A DNA stretch of 15,738 nt, from NCBI GenBank assembly GCA_900088475.1, contig FLMG01004443.1:2549-18286 (forward strand). Reading direction: 5' to 3'. The DNA comes from Hyphochytrium catenoides. Its lineage: Eukaryota; Sar; Hyphochytriomycetes; Hyphochytriales; Hyphochytriaceae. Position 1 is the stretch's first letter; each line of letters begins with the position of its first letter. Of this stretch, positions 1 through 11,097 are shown in pieces. The translations under genes were made by a program, and so were the position numbers. Under the pieces are notes generated by a model, which saw only the letters and a list, made by a program, of their open reading frames with translations, ran no database searches and was not told the origin of the DNA.

Positions 1-326
1 GCTTCTCTCTCTGTCTCTCTCTCGCACACACACTCTCTCTATCTCTCTTCTCTCTTCCCTTGCACAACATAGACATTTCACTTTCAGGAAGAGGAGCACC
101 AGCTGCGATGCTGCAGCCCCTCGGCTCGACACAGGGCAACGGAAAAGAAAAGCGGGAAGAGAGAAGAAGAAGCAGCAGGAGATTAAAAACCAAGAAGAGT
201 CCGTTCGCTGAGCGTGGCGATAGAAGCAGCTCTCGGCCATTGGTACAGAAACCGAGAGCCAGGAGACGGGCCAGGGAAAGAGACTTGTGGCTTTGAGGAG
301 CTGGGGATGGTGCACGCTATGCGGAG
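1..326. other. 5' flank and leader of the TEDC1-like gene
   Basis: The first 60 bases are a CT-rich tract with a short CA run. Positions 60-296 are an open frame starting at ATG 60, in the same frame as the gene that follows but closed by a TGA at 294-296. Its predicted peptide is basic, low in complexity and resembles no family I know. I read this stretch as promoter and 5' leader. If transcribed, the open frame would be an upstream ORF. No TATA box or other clear promoter element was recognised. Confidence 0.4.
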
Positions 327-1027
327 ATGAGCCACAGGAGGAAAGGGCGAGCAGGGCCCGCGAGAGATGAACACCTGGAGCTTGCCGCTGCGGTTCTGCA
401 GGAAGAGACTGGAGTGCCCTGCTCTCCTCAAAGTATCTTGGCGGCAGCTCGCAATGACTCAGGGCCACAGGGAGAGACGGTAAGTACCAATGATCCCACT
501 GCGAGAGAGAGAGAGAGTGAGAGAGAGAGAGAGTGAGAGAGTGAGAGAGAGAGTGAGAGAGAGAGAGTGAAAGACGGTGTGTGAGAGAGAGAGAGAGAGA
601 GAAAGAAGACGGGGGAGGCGGGCTGCTGGAGAATAAAGGCGGACAAGAAGAGAACGGCTACTTACCTTTGGTACGGCAGACGCTCTTGCTTCTCCGGCTG
701 CTGCACCACCTCTCCTTCCTACATCTGCTAGAGCTGCATGGGACGGAGGAGGAGCAGGAAAGAAAACTCTGGGCGAAAGGGAGAGGATCCTGTCTTCTCT
801 CTCCTGAGGAGTCCTTCTCCTGCTACTCTGCAGCCAGCACCACTCAGAGAACGCTTGCCATCTTAGTAGCGAGCCCAGGCTCTCGGGTCCAAGAGATTTT
901 GGACTCTGCTTGGCAGCAAGCTGAGGCTCTGGAACGATATGGTGAGAGCCTTCTCTCTCACGTAAGACCATCGCGCTGCAGAAAGTAAGGAAGAAGAGGG
1001 GGAGCGGAACAAAGGTGGCGGGCCAAA

Positions 1028-1089
<62 letters not shown>

Positions 1090-3667
1090 AGCTTTATAAT
1101 GCGACAAAGCTGTCTCGCCTTTCTATTCTCTCTCACTTCTTGTCTTCTCTCAGACATTCTCCTGCAGGTGGTGCGCTATCATTTGTGGGTTATCGGCTAT
1201 GATCCCATTTTTCTTTCCTCTCTCTCTCTCTCTTCGTCCTCGCTGGAGGACTTGCTAAGAGACGTCCGTCCCCGGGAGCTTCTTCTGGCTCTGGGCTGGC
1301 TGATGGCAGCACACAAGACCTTTGACAAGCATAGAGAGAGAACCGTGAGAGAAGAACACTTTCTTCACTTCATGTCACTTTCCTCTTAACACCTCCAACA
1401 GACTTTGAGGTCCTTTGCCTTGGGCACTCAGACAGCGATTTGCCGTTTACTTTCTCTCCTGAAAGCTCCTCTTTGGCCCCCGACATAGCGCTTCTTCTCT
1501 CTTCAGCGGCGTGAGAATAGCTTTGCTCCGCTATCTGTGGCTTCCTTTTGTAACACTTCTCAGCTTTCTCTCTCCTGCAGTCCGTGGTAGATATCCCTCC
1601 TGATGTTTGCATTCGAAGGAGCCTTTCTATGGCCCAGGAAATAGTTCAATCAAGAGTTAGACAGCGCGCCTCCGCGAAGACAGAGCCAAAGGTAGAGAGA
1701 GAGTGCTAATGTTTGCATCTCCTGTTAACAGCCAACGATCTTTCTCCTCAACTTCACTCTCTTTTTTTTCTCTCTTTCTCTCCTTGTGCATCGCTCAAGG
1801 TGGAGGATAGTATGCACATTGCCCATCAGCTGCTGGGGCAACTGCGTTGCCGAGTGAAGGTCCATGATGAGCTCCTGCATGCACGTGCCAAGCTGCGCCT
1901 CAGACTGCAGAGGCTACAAGGAGGTTCGGTTTGAACTTGCGCATCTTTCGTCTTCCCTCCGATACTTTGTCCTCCCGTCCTACGGTCTCTAACCTTTCTG
2001 CTTCCTCTCTGTCTATACCAGCGAAGCTTTTCCTCCTCATCTCTTGCACGAATTTTGACAGTCAACTCTTCAGCAAATGTATTCTCTGTCTCCCTTCGTT
2101 TGCTATCCTCTCCGCACCTCACATGTACCACTAGTGATCCTCTAGCGCCGCTGCCTCTGTCTCCTTCTCTTCTGCCCCAGAGCCGATCGGAAGGGTGACA
2201 AAGGGTTTACAGGGAGTTTCGTTTCTGTCTCATCGGGCTTTGGAGCCAGAAGAGCTCTTCTTCTGCTTGTCTCCTGATAGAACAACGGAAGAGCAAGATA
2301 ATTTGGAGCAGCAGATGCTGCAAAGGTCAGCGTCTACGATGAGTCGTCTTTGCTAATTCCTCTGGCGTATGCCGTTTCCTCAGCCCACCATATCAGGGCT
2401 GCCCCATGCCATTGCGTCTTCCGCGTTCTCATTGCCTTTCGACCACATTTGCCTCGGTTAAGATGTAACATGAAGAACGCGCTCTATACCTCCTCATCAC
2501 CCTAACGAGCGCCGCGCTGTACCTGGACTCTCTTCCTTTTGTGCCTAACGTGTTGATGGCTATCCAACTTCTTTTTCCCCGTCGGTAGAGCTCGCTTAAG
2601 TCTCTTACGCCGGTTCTGTGCCCCTGAATTCTCCCCCTGAAATCTACCTCTGATATGTGTTAGACTGGTCGCTGTCAAGCAGGTGCACCGCGCTCTGCTT
2701 CTTGAAGACTCTTTCTGGGCCTGGATGAATGAAGTGGCGGAGCTGCACTTTAAGAATGCAACGGAGGTGCAAGGATGATGAAAGGCTTTCTCCAATCGTC
2801 TTTCTCTCTCTTCCTATCGGTGGCTCTCTCTGTTCTCTTTTCCTGCTCCCTAACTCCGCACACTCCTCTGCTGACAGCTTTTTTTCTCCGGGACGTCTGC
2901 TTTTCTCTCTCTTACTTCTTCACTCCTGGCCCTTCGATGTCATTTTTCACTCTTGATTATCGCAGTGTCAGGCTAGATTGTTCTCTTCGTCGCGATCCCT
3001 AAGAGATTTTGTCCCCTCTATCAAAAGCAGAAGAGCACGGAGAAGCGTGATAACGTGAAGGAGATGCGAGAAGGGGCCCAGGCTGTTCCTTTCTCTGACC
3101 CCGCTCGTCTTCTGATCGAGGAGTTGAGAGCTGACTTAGCTGAAGATCTGAAGGGAAGGGCAGACACTGTCGAGGCAGTGCAGAATCGCTGGAGCCGGAA
3201 CAAGGCGAAGCTAAGCAAGACAGAGTATGCAGCACGGTAAGATGCGTTGACTATAAATTTTCCGTTTCCCTCTTGGTGCCGTGTTCTCTCCCGTTATTCT
3301 TCATCTTTATCTGCCTGTGTGACTGATTTTGGGATCTTTCTTTGGGCTCAATGCGTCTTGAAGGCGTCCCGAGCTTAAGCAGCTTGCCGGGATGGCCGAC
3401 AGTGAGCTACGCGGCCTCTCAGCGCATGTAGGGCGGACGAAGTTGAAAGAAGGCAGAGGCAAGTCTGAAGAGAAAGAGGCTGAATCCACCGGGGAACTAC
3501 TTCGACTGCTAGACGCTTTCTTGCTGGACGATTCGACCACAGTCGTGCTTGCCGCTCTTAAGGGAGGGGGCACTAGTGGCGACAAGCAAATCAGGAGGCA
3601 GCTTGAAGCTACGGTTGCAGCGAGCATACAGTCCTTCAAACAAGCCTACGGATTTAGCTTCATTTGA
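327..3667 (+). CDS. TEDC1: TEDC1-like protein (tubulin epsilon and delta complex protein 1), nine exons
   Basis: Proposed exons are 327-479, 680-961, 1168-1344, 1581-1691, 1800-1923, 2181-2325, 2664-2766, 3031-3236 and 3364-3667. All have GT/AG junctions and compatible phases, and together they give 534 residues ending in TGA. The start is the first ATG after an in-frame TGA at 294. TEDC1 acts with TEDC2 and delta- and epsilon-tubulin to stabilise centriolar triplet microtubules. The call rests on motifs in the expected order: an N-terminal helix followed by PQSILAAARND, RELLLALGWLMA at about residues 181-192, the paired-basic helix QLRCRVKVHDELL near 255, FWAWM at 348-352, and a helical C-terminal region rich in Glu, Lys and Arg. 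A Ser-Leu run at about 162-170, just before the RELLLALGWL motif, is encoded by a CT microsatellite. The least certain junctions are the donors at 1924 (GTTCGG) and 2767 (GTGCAA). The comparison is from memory of the vertebrate family; no alignment was run. Confidence 0.62.
480..679 (+). repeat. GA microsatellite in intron 1 of the TEDC1-like gene
   Basis: The intron opens with GTAAGT and ends in a CAG acceptor at 677-679. Between about 503 and 608 it is almost wholly GA dinucleotides with scattered GTGA interruptions. The GA strand is the sense strand. Long apparent Arg-Glu and Ser-Leu peptides read from here are repeat artefacts. Confidence 0.85.
1031..1086 (+). repeat. (GA)n microsatellite in intron 2 of the TEDC1-like gene
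   Basis: A near-perfect GA dinucleotide run of about 26 units lies inside the 962-1167 intron. It is followed by a CT-rich tract at about 1113-1165 leading to the CAG acceptor, so a purine-rich 5' part precedes a pyrimidine-rich 3' part. Confidence 0.9.
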
Positions 3668-3984
3668 CAACAATTCTAGCTAAGAACGCCAGCTGTGGTG
3701 CCACTTATAGGTCTTTGCTTGTTTACAAAATCTAGAATGGGTCAGATGATAAAGACGCCCTAGCCCAGTGAGCTTATCTTGGAGCTCCCGCATGAATGGC
3801 CTCCATTGCCTTGATGTTATGCCATGTGATGCCAGGATTACTTGGCAGCCACACCTTAGAGGCAGAGGCATTTATGGCAGTTGATTGAAAAAGATAGAGG
3901 ATAGTGAAATCATGGGCGTTGGCTATTCAGTCTTTATTGTAGGTTGGCCCCTTGTGCCGGACTATCTCGGTAGGTAAAAGGACA
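3668..3984. other. Intergenic region between convergent genes
   Basis: This 317-base gap lies between the stop codons of the TEDC1-like gene (plus) and the LRR-GCC gene (minus), so it holds both 3' untranslated regions. No coding region or repeat is recognised, and the GA/CT tracts are absent. Confidence 0.6.
3933..3938 (-). terminator. Candidate AATAAA polyadenylation signal of the LRR-GCC gene
   Basis: Read on the minus strand this is a canonical AATAAA, 47 bases past the TGA stop at 3985-3987. The hexamer is visible; its use is inferred. Confidence 0.45.
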
Positions 3985-6900
3985 TCAACGGGAAAGCCCT
4001 CCCTTCTTACTTAAATCTTGTTGTCGATGACTTCGTATAAGCCTTACCAATCCCCATCCTAGTAGAGTTACGAAGACCAAAAGGCCCACCGCATAGAACC
4101 ACGCTGAGAGGCACTGCACGCTATAGTGCGGCGGATACCAACCGCATTTCGGGCAGCTCAGTGAGCCCTGAGCTCTTGACACGGTATTAAAAGGACATGC
4201 CGTACAATGATTGGAGCCTGACTCATTTGCGAATGTTCCCTCTCCGCATGGAATGCATGTTGCACTGTTGGAGGCGTTGGAGAAAGATCCTGCGGGACAG
4301 CTCTCACAGTTACCAAAGCGTTCTTCTCGGTATTCGCCAGGCTTGCAGTTCCCTTGCCGATGGAGAGGTAGAAGATACCTGTCAGCTCATTGACCATTGC
4401 TGGCTGATTGAAGAGGTACTTACCGTCGAGTGTTAAGAGCTGAAGATCCGCATCCACTACTTTTACGGAGCTCTGGGGATCTAATAACTGATCGCGTTGA
4501 AGCAAAACGGTCAGGTTTGAAGAAGCGGATGGAGTTTGTAAGAGGCTTCTGGCTTCCGCGAGCGACTTGGTTAGTCTGGTCCCCTTAGGAAGAACCAGCT
4601 CGAAAGCAATTACCAAGGATAATGCAAAAAGCAGCCGTTGTCGTTGTCGGTCTCCACTCCAAGAGGTTAGCACTTGGCCATTACCTTCCCTTAAGTATAT
4701 GCGGAGTAGGTATTGCCCAGTTTGCAGCGGTAAGACTGGGTTCAGCAGCGTTTTGATGGCCAATCCTACTCTACGCAAATCAGACTCGGCATGTGGGGGT
4801 AGACGAGAGAATAGTAGGGTTCCGTTGAGAAGTATGGGGCCAGGAGACTCCAACTCATCTTTATCCGTACTGCCAAGTTGGATCGATAAGGTGCAGTCGG
4901 GAACTAGGCAAGGTCCGCATGTGACAGATCCTTCTGAAACCGTCGTTGTGCTCTTGGGACATACCACCGCATTCGTGCCGCCGGCTTCAGCCACGAAAAA
5001 TCCAATTGGAGCTAGGATACAGGAGACGGCCCCTGATGCATTGGCATAGCTACCTGGAGCACACTGTTCACACGAAGGTGTCGCCTACGATAAAGAGCAA
5101 CATTCCATTTAAATAATAGTGAGGTTCACCTTAATCTAGGACTGCTCACCGCCATATCAGCAAAGTTGCCTGGCTGGCATTTTTGGCAAGGATAGTGACT
5201 TCCAAGACCGAAATGGCCGATAGGACAAGGCTCTGCCAATGACCTGTTAATTTGTTGATATCCCGGCGCAATGGAAGTGCAACTTGATGCACCTAGCGCC
5301 GGGGCGATGGTACCATCTGGACAGGGCCTGCAGGCAGCTAGACCATCTGCGTCTGCAAAGGTTCTGCAAATGACCAGAAGGCGTTTCAGTGCGGCATCGA
5401 TTTAACTCAATGGTCCAAAACCTACCCCGGCTGGCAAGGTATGCAGTTGGCGCTGGTGGAGTTAGAGATGGTCCCCTTTAGGCATAGAGTGCAAGTGAGG
5501 CTACCAATCGTCCGACTAATCGAACCTGGGGCACATGGCTGACAGAAGGTACCACCAGTGGAGCTTGACGCTGTTCCAATTGGGCATGAGATGCAACTGC
5601 TTTGGCCGCTAGCATTTTGGTACGTCCCCAGGGGACAGGAAGCGCACGAGAAATCAGTCTGCACAGCAACCTGAACTAAGAACAACATAAGGTCCGCGTT
5701 TCAGAGGATTGTGTGCATACCTCATTGGAAGAGTAGAAGCCAGAGGAGCAGGGTGAGCACTTTGAACCTTGGATGCCATGGCCTGCTTGACATCGTCCGC
5801 AAAGGGATCCATTTAATGGAACGGAGCCATGGGCACAGCTGGTGCACTATCGGAAGCAAGGCGTATATGTATTTAGTATCCACTGCAAACAAAAAAGAAT
5901 CGGTAGGCAAGACCTCTATCCCTCCAACGTTAAGAGAAACTCTATTCTCCAGAAAGCAGTCATAGCAGCTATGCATCCCTGAGGTGTTTGTGATTGTCCT
6001 GTTAGAAGTAGCTGGCTCAGGCATCCCATGAACAATAAAGTTGAAGAAAGGAGAATGCGTACCCAACTGGACAGGGGACGCATATCCCAGGCGAAGAACC
6101 GTAAGTTCCTGGAGCACAAGGCTGACAAGAGCCGGAGCCTTCAAGGGAGAAGGTTCCTCTGGGGCATGTTATGCACTGAACTCACGTCGGTCATCACCAG
6201 GGGAAGTGAGGAGACGTACATCAACAATTGAGCTTACCATGGTGCTCCCAGGGTTACTAGAGTAAGAGCCAGCTTCACAAGGAATGCACTCATCTTCACC
6301 TGCATTCCGAGTGTAATGGCCCGGTGGACATACAAGACAGCTAATGGTACTCGCGTTAGAGGCAGACCCTGCTGGGCATTTAGTACACTAGCGTTGAGAG
6401 CGCCCTTAGTAACTTACGGGTGGACTAGAAATGGATATTCATTGTAAATAGGCTTACCGCATTAGATCCAGGTGCCGGACTGATTTGCCCACCTGGACAC
6501 CGCAAGCATTCACTTGCGCCGGGACTAACGGAGTAGGTCCCTGCGGGGCATTCTGCGCACGTTGTGTCATTTAATGCGTAGAATCCGGCCCCACACTCCT
6601 GACACTAGTGACACGAATATGATTAGCCTCTGTTTGAAAGAGAGTCAGTTTACGCATTGCCTACGGTCGTCATTCCAGCCTGTGCCGCAACCTTGCCAGG
6701 CCCGCAGGATGTACAACTGCTGGCACCGAATTCGCTCGCAGATGTCCCCGGTAAGCACTTGGTGCATTCTGCACTACCTTCCTGATTCGAATAAGTACCT
6801 TTGGGACAGAGAAGACACTTAAGAAGGACAAGCAAAAGTCAGGCCCACACATTGTAGATAGTATCCAACCTCTAGCCACAATGCTACCCACCTCTTCCTG

Positions 6901-7483
6901 GCCTGATACGTTTGCATAATATCCTGGTGAACAGGCTCTACAGGTCGTAGCATTGTATCTATAAGTGCCAGAGGTGCACATCGTACAAGCACTTCCCCCC
7001 AGGTCGGGGCTCACCGTTCCATTAGAACAAGGAGTACATAAACTTTGACCTGAGGAAGAAGAGACTTTGCCAGCAGGACAGAGTTGACAATCCATTTGCC
7101 CTTGCTGGTCATTGTACGACCCTTCATGGCACTTGAAGCATGAGTAATTTCTCCAAAATGTCCCAGCCGGACATAACTCACAGTAGGCGGAAGTGGTGTT
7201 TGGAACACTTCCGTTTGGACATGTGACGCACCCCGTTCCATCAGCATTGGCAACATCCGTATACCCACAAGCAATGCAAGTTAAAGAGTTCGGTTCGCCG
7301 CTAATAGAGTTCATCGGGCAGCGCTGACAGTCGAAGTGGCAGTTGGACCCATTGCCAGTAGGACAGTACCGCCCAGCCGAACAAATACAAGATGCAGTCT
7401 GATAGAGCACTCGCTGCGCGAAAGATGTCGGCAGGAAAGGGCAATCAAAATGGTGGTTTTCTCCAGAGAGATCAGCCCTTGCG
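3985..7483 (-). repeat. GCC2/GCC3 cysteine-rich repeat region
   Basis: Repeats follow the pattern C-x-x-C-x-x-G-[TS]-[YFV]-x(8,9)-C, typical of the GCC2/GCC3 (ephrin-receptor-like, TNFR-like) family. The first exon (7483-6892) carries several in one uninterrupted frame. The next three exons (153, 147 and 150 bases) each code a two-repeat module starting with a Cys codon, joined in phase 0. Later exons are more irregular (113, 85, 126, 233, 214 bases) and two junctions are phase 2. Several NxS/T sites suggest N-glycosylation. Exon 5084-4424 carries two repeats and then a long cysteine-free insert; the last exon resumes the repeats before the membrane span. Confidence 0.82.
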
Positions 7484-9180
7484 CTATTAAACATAATAAT
7501 TGCATGAGAATAACTAAAGGTCGTCATAGGTAGCATGGATAGAGACTTACACTGATCCTGGCAGCTGAGGGATGTGCCCAGAAAAGAGATTCTTCTTCAA
7601 GAAGCTAAAAACTCTCGTTAGGGAACCTCTCAGTTGACATAAATGAATACCAGGCTGAATACTCACATGTCATTGAGGTTGACAAGGGATGTCAATGAAG
7701 CTGGTAGAGACCCATTTAGGAGATTTCCCTCAAGGTTTCTATCAGCATGGTATATCCGTGTCAGGGTATGGAAAGCATTACGCACTAGTCTGTCCTTACA
7801 TCAAGCGGATGGAGACAGGAAAGGCTGGGAAAGGGCCGCTAAAGCCTGGGGTGTTGTTCGCCGCAGCCCTGCGTTAATCAGGATAGGACAGGAAAACACT
7901 CAATGAACCATCTTTGTAAAAGGGAAGGGACGCACTGGGCTTACACTCTGATCAACTTCGTGGATGCTGAGAAACTTGGTAGGAATCCTCCAAAAGAGTT
8001 CCAAGAGACGTCCCTAAGTGTCACAGTCATCTCTATGAAAGCCAAAAAGATCAGGAGACAGGGCATTCAGAATAATATCTTACAGTAATTGGAGGGCAGA
8101 GCTTGTTGGTGGAAGAGGATCCGTGAGTTTGTTTCCGCTGAGGTACAGCTTTGAAATGGGACTGGTGCTGAAAGCGATAGACGGTAATGGACCGGAGAGA
8201 TTGTTTTGCGACAACTCTCTGTGAATACAATTCGTAAGTAGTCTAAACTTTGCAGAGGGGATAGCCATAATCAAAGTGCTTACAAGATCAGGATGTCTAG
8301 TGAAAGGACGCTGGATGGTACGGACCCCGATAGCTTATTCTGACTCAGGTACCTAAAATCGAGTTGTTAGTTGTTGCATTCAATAAGTGCTTCATCCATA
8401 GCGGAAGCAAAGGCGACAAAGAACTCTTACACTTCTTGCAGACTAGGTAAGTAAGATCGGGAAAGCCATCCTGGAATGAGACCGCTAATAAGATTGTTCC
8501 TTAGAAACCTAGGAGAAGAATGTGTTATATGGTGAGAGAGGCAGTGTAAGCTCCTCGAGGCTTCCGCAAAGCCGTCATGAAAGCAGTGGAGAGACACTTA
8601 CAGCTTCTGAAGTTGGTTCATCGCTGGCGTTTGCAGTACTACGTCATTAAGGTCGCAAGAAAGATTTGCCTGACTCAGAGATCTTGCAAAAGATGAGCAA
8701 ACAGCGCTTTCAGTCTAAGTATGCAGGAGAGCGCCACCTACATTCCAGTAACACGAAAAGGAGGGTCCGTGGTTGTATCGCATTGAACACCATCCCACAC
8801 GTCATACAGGACAGAGGGCTCCTCCCCATTGGGATAGTAGAGAAGTGTGCCTGTGCAAGGGTCCACGATCATCCCCTCTTCACAGCCAAAAGAGAAATAG
8901 TTTGGGTCTTCTGGCACCGCTGGACCAAAGCACCAGTTCCTAAACGTCCCAGTCCATGAGGCCTGTTTGCAGACCTCTGCCAGTTGTATCAAGAAGTTTA
9001 CTACAGCAATTTGTCAGCTTAGAATCAGCTCAGGCATGCCAAGCAATGCTTACCATCGGACGGACTCGTCTGTTGGTTGTTAAGGAATATGCTGGGCACA
9101 GTCGCAGATGGAAGCACCCCTCCCAACTTAGTATGGAGAAGGAGGAATAAAAGAGCTGCAAGTACTTTCCAAAAAGCCAT
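3985..9180 (-). CDS. LRR and GCC2/GCC3 cysteine-rich type I membrane receptor, 21 exons
   Basis: Proposed exons in order of translation are 9180-9054, 8976-8742, 8682-8602, 8508-8431, 8352-8284, 8218-8084, 8013-7945, 7868-7800, 7738-7667, 7604-7551, 7483-6892, 6817-6665, 6604-6458, 6387-6238, 6175-6063, 5998-5914, 5846-5721, 5658-5426, 5363-5150, 5084-4424 and 4352-3985. The joined frame is 1276 residues plus TGA. ATG 9180 has an in-frame stop 15 bases upstream. Residues 1-25 form a signal peptide. An LRRNT-like cap follows at about 43-120 (Cys residues plus WDGVQCD), then nine or ten LRRs at 120-335, GCC2/GCC3 repeats at about 340-998, a cysteine-free insert at about 999-1154, two more GCC repeats, a membrane span at about 1237-1260, and a 16-residue basic tail. 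There is no kinase or other intracellular domain. The ectodomain suggests ligand or adhesion binding at the cell surface, but the ligand is unknown. Weak points are the donor after 5914 (GTCTTG) and the acceptor of the 5658 exon, where 5670 is an alternative. Confidence 0.8.
7551..8976 (-). repeat. Exon-coded leucine-rich repeat cassette
   Basis: After the cap exon (8976-8742), eight exons of 81, 78, 69, 135, 69, 69, 72 and 54 bases each encode one LRR of plant type (LxLxxNxLxGxxP); the 135-base exon carries two. Every intron in the block interrupts the frame in phase 2, at the same point of the repeat. Core motifs seen include YLSQNKLSGSVP, LSQNNLSGPLP, YLSGNKLTDPLP and LEGNLLNGSLP. The last repeat, in 7604-7551, is short at 18 codons and grades into the cysteine-rich region. 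Confidence 0.85.
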
Positions 9181-9662
9181 CACGCTTAGAGACTAGGGAT
9201 AGGCAAGACCTTCGCAAGCTAATCATGCAATCCTCTGTTTGCTTTATGCTTGATTGCAACCGGTAGACGATGCTTTACAGCGCTTCGCCTCTGAAGCCGC
9301 ATGGGGTGGAGATTGAGCCACTGAATGGTACAAGAACATAACAAGAGGCAACACTTTTTTTAGGTACTTATCGTGTGCTGGTGCTCTAAGTTCACCGAAG
9401 GCCTTAGAATTGCGATCATGTATGCAAATCGCTTCTCCTGAGACCGCTTATTGGAGTTTTGGAGTGGGGACTAGCCGCTCCTTCACAGCCTTATGCTTCA
9501 GACCTGTGCTTTCGTGGTGATGAGAAATGGAGTAAAAGTCTCAATGCCTTGTGCTGTCCCTGTGTCCACTACAACCTGCCGCCGAGAAATGACCGACAAG
9601 GTTATGGAAACAACATTTACTCATTCTTTGACTAACGAACAGTCACATGGGCTTATTGGATA

Positions 9663-9676
9663 CCTTATAAATAAGG
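9663..9676. promoter_or_regulatory. Inverted repeat around an AT-rich core
   Basis: CCTTAT and ATAAGG flank a two-base AA spacer. The element contains TATAAA and could be a protein-binding site or a TATA-like element. It is short enough to arise by chance. Confidence 0.2.
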
Positions 9677-10459
9677 CTGTCCAACTGATGCCAAGGTGGA
9701 TTGATATTTATAGGCGCTTATTATGACCTCAACTACGCCCTCTGAACGCGAAGTGGACGTACGAAATGTTTTCCCCCCGTATTTCTAGGGCTGTAGCGCA
9801 ACTAGCCATAGCATTCTGAAATGCTGTTTCTCTAATTGCAACCCCTCCAATTACAAATTACCCAAAGCAACGGCCACACGCAACGGGGCACAGGTTCATG
9901 ACAAATTTGCCTCTGTATTCTCATTGGTTTCCCAAAGACACTAATAAGAAGATCGCTGTTAGCGACAGAACAGGCCGCATGTATCCTAGAACAAGCTTGT
10001 CTCATTTTGTTGTTATTTCTGTTCACACCTCATTGGATAGCTTTTGTAGAATGTGGGGCGGTAGTGGCTTGTTACTGTAGCTACTACTCTTATGCTACCT
10101 CGAGTTCTATGAAATAAGTATTGAGGTCTGGTGGAACCATAACGCTCTGCTCTTATGAGGGCATATATTAGTGGGGATACCGATAACTGCCAGTGCAAAG
10201 TAAAGATCCAAATAGTACGAAGAGTTTCACCCGAAGATGTATGGTCTATCAAAATAAGGGTTCTTCTTTCTTATTATCCGCTGACTGGGTAGGAACCCTA
10301 GGATAATTGTCACGCGCTCCTGTTTATTACTTATTTTGTGTTATTATTAGAGAGGCACTTTCTGGCATCAGCAGACCTTTCCGGCTTTTTATTTGTGATT
10401 GATGAGTAGAACTACAGTTTTACAGTATGAAAGAATCTGAATTTTGACTATGGAGTTGT

Positions 10460-10476
10460 CTGTAGACCGACTACAG
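10460..10476. promoter_or_regulatory. Short inverted repeat in the divergent spacer
   Basis: CTGTAG and CTACAG arms flank a five-base loop. A second small inverted repeat, ACTAC-TTAG-GTAGT, follows at 10486-10499. Two in 40 bases may be an operator-like site, but the arms are only five or six bases. Confidence 0.2.
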
Positions 10477-11097
10477 TACTCTGTTACTACTTAGGTAGTC
10501 CTGGAACAAACGTTGTCTTCAAGTTTACTACAAAGGACTTTCGTTGGGAGCTCAAAGATCACAATACCAGGCCCTTGTATTGGTAGAACTACAGGGGGTA
10601 TCTTCGCCGTTATATCCTTCAAGGGTGAGATGCTTGAAAGGATGGGCAAGGTGAATTGCTTCGTATCTGCCGCACATATCTCTTTCTTGAACAAGCCGTT
10701 CCAGAGAAGATTTTTTCCTCTCGCCATGTGCTGGTGAATTCTACCGGACTGTGGGTCATAGCACGCAGCAAGAGGCAGCCTCAGTACGAAGAGCGGATGG
10801 GATATGAGGAACCACACGTAATTCAACTATTTATTATACATTATCTTTGTGTTACGTAGCTCCAACTACCCAGAGGGAGGAGAAGAATAATCTCATTACT
10901 TCTAAGAGAGGAAGAAGAGAGACAACAACGGCTAGAAAGCTTTGGTCTCTTCATAGAATGACTAAAATGATGTTTGAAATATTCCTTCGTGGTATAATGA
11001 TGGCAACACGGCGCGGCGTGTATATGTGCCAAGCATCTTCGTCCCCTCTCAGTCTGCAAAATCACTAGACTGATCACTTTCTCCTTCCTGCAGATAA

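Noticed and set aside
459-1157. A 232-codon minus-strand frame and similar long frames coding Ser-Leu or Arg-Glu runs.
   Set aside because: They are read through GA/CT microsatellites, lie opposite TEDC1-like exons, and have no domain outside the repeats.
3985-4182. A cytosolic kinase or death-type domain on the LRR-GCC receptor.
   Set aside because: The frame ends 16 residues after the membrane span, and no alternative exon toward 3668 carries such a domain.
4158-4423. Apparent frameshift between the insert and the membrane-proximal repeats of the receptor.
   Set aside because: A 71-base intron (4423-4353, GTAAGT to AAG) restores the frame exactly, so the gene is not broken here.
4567-5049. 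A 160-codon plus-strand frame.
   Set aside because: It is antisense to the exon 5084-4424, whose minus frame has GCC cysteine motifs and correct splice phases.
5722-6144. A 140-codon minus-strand frame.
   Set aside because: It runs across two proposed introns in the wrong frame; the cysteine-repeat pattern and splice sites support shorter exons in other frames.
9493-9726. A 77-codon plus-strand frame in the divergent spacer.
   Set aside because: No signal peptide, domain or repeat is evident, and chance frames of this length are expected in 1.9 kb.
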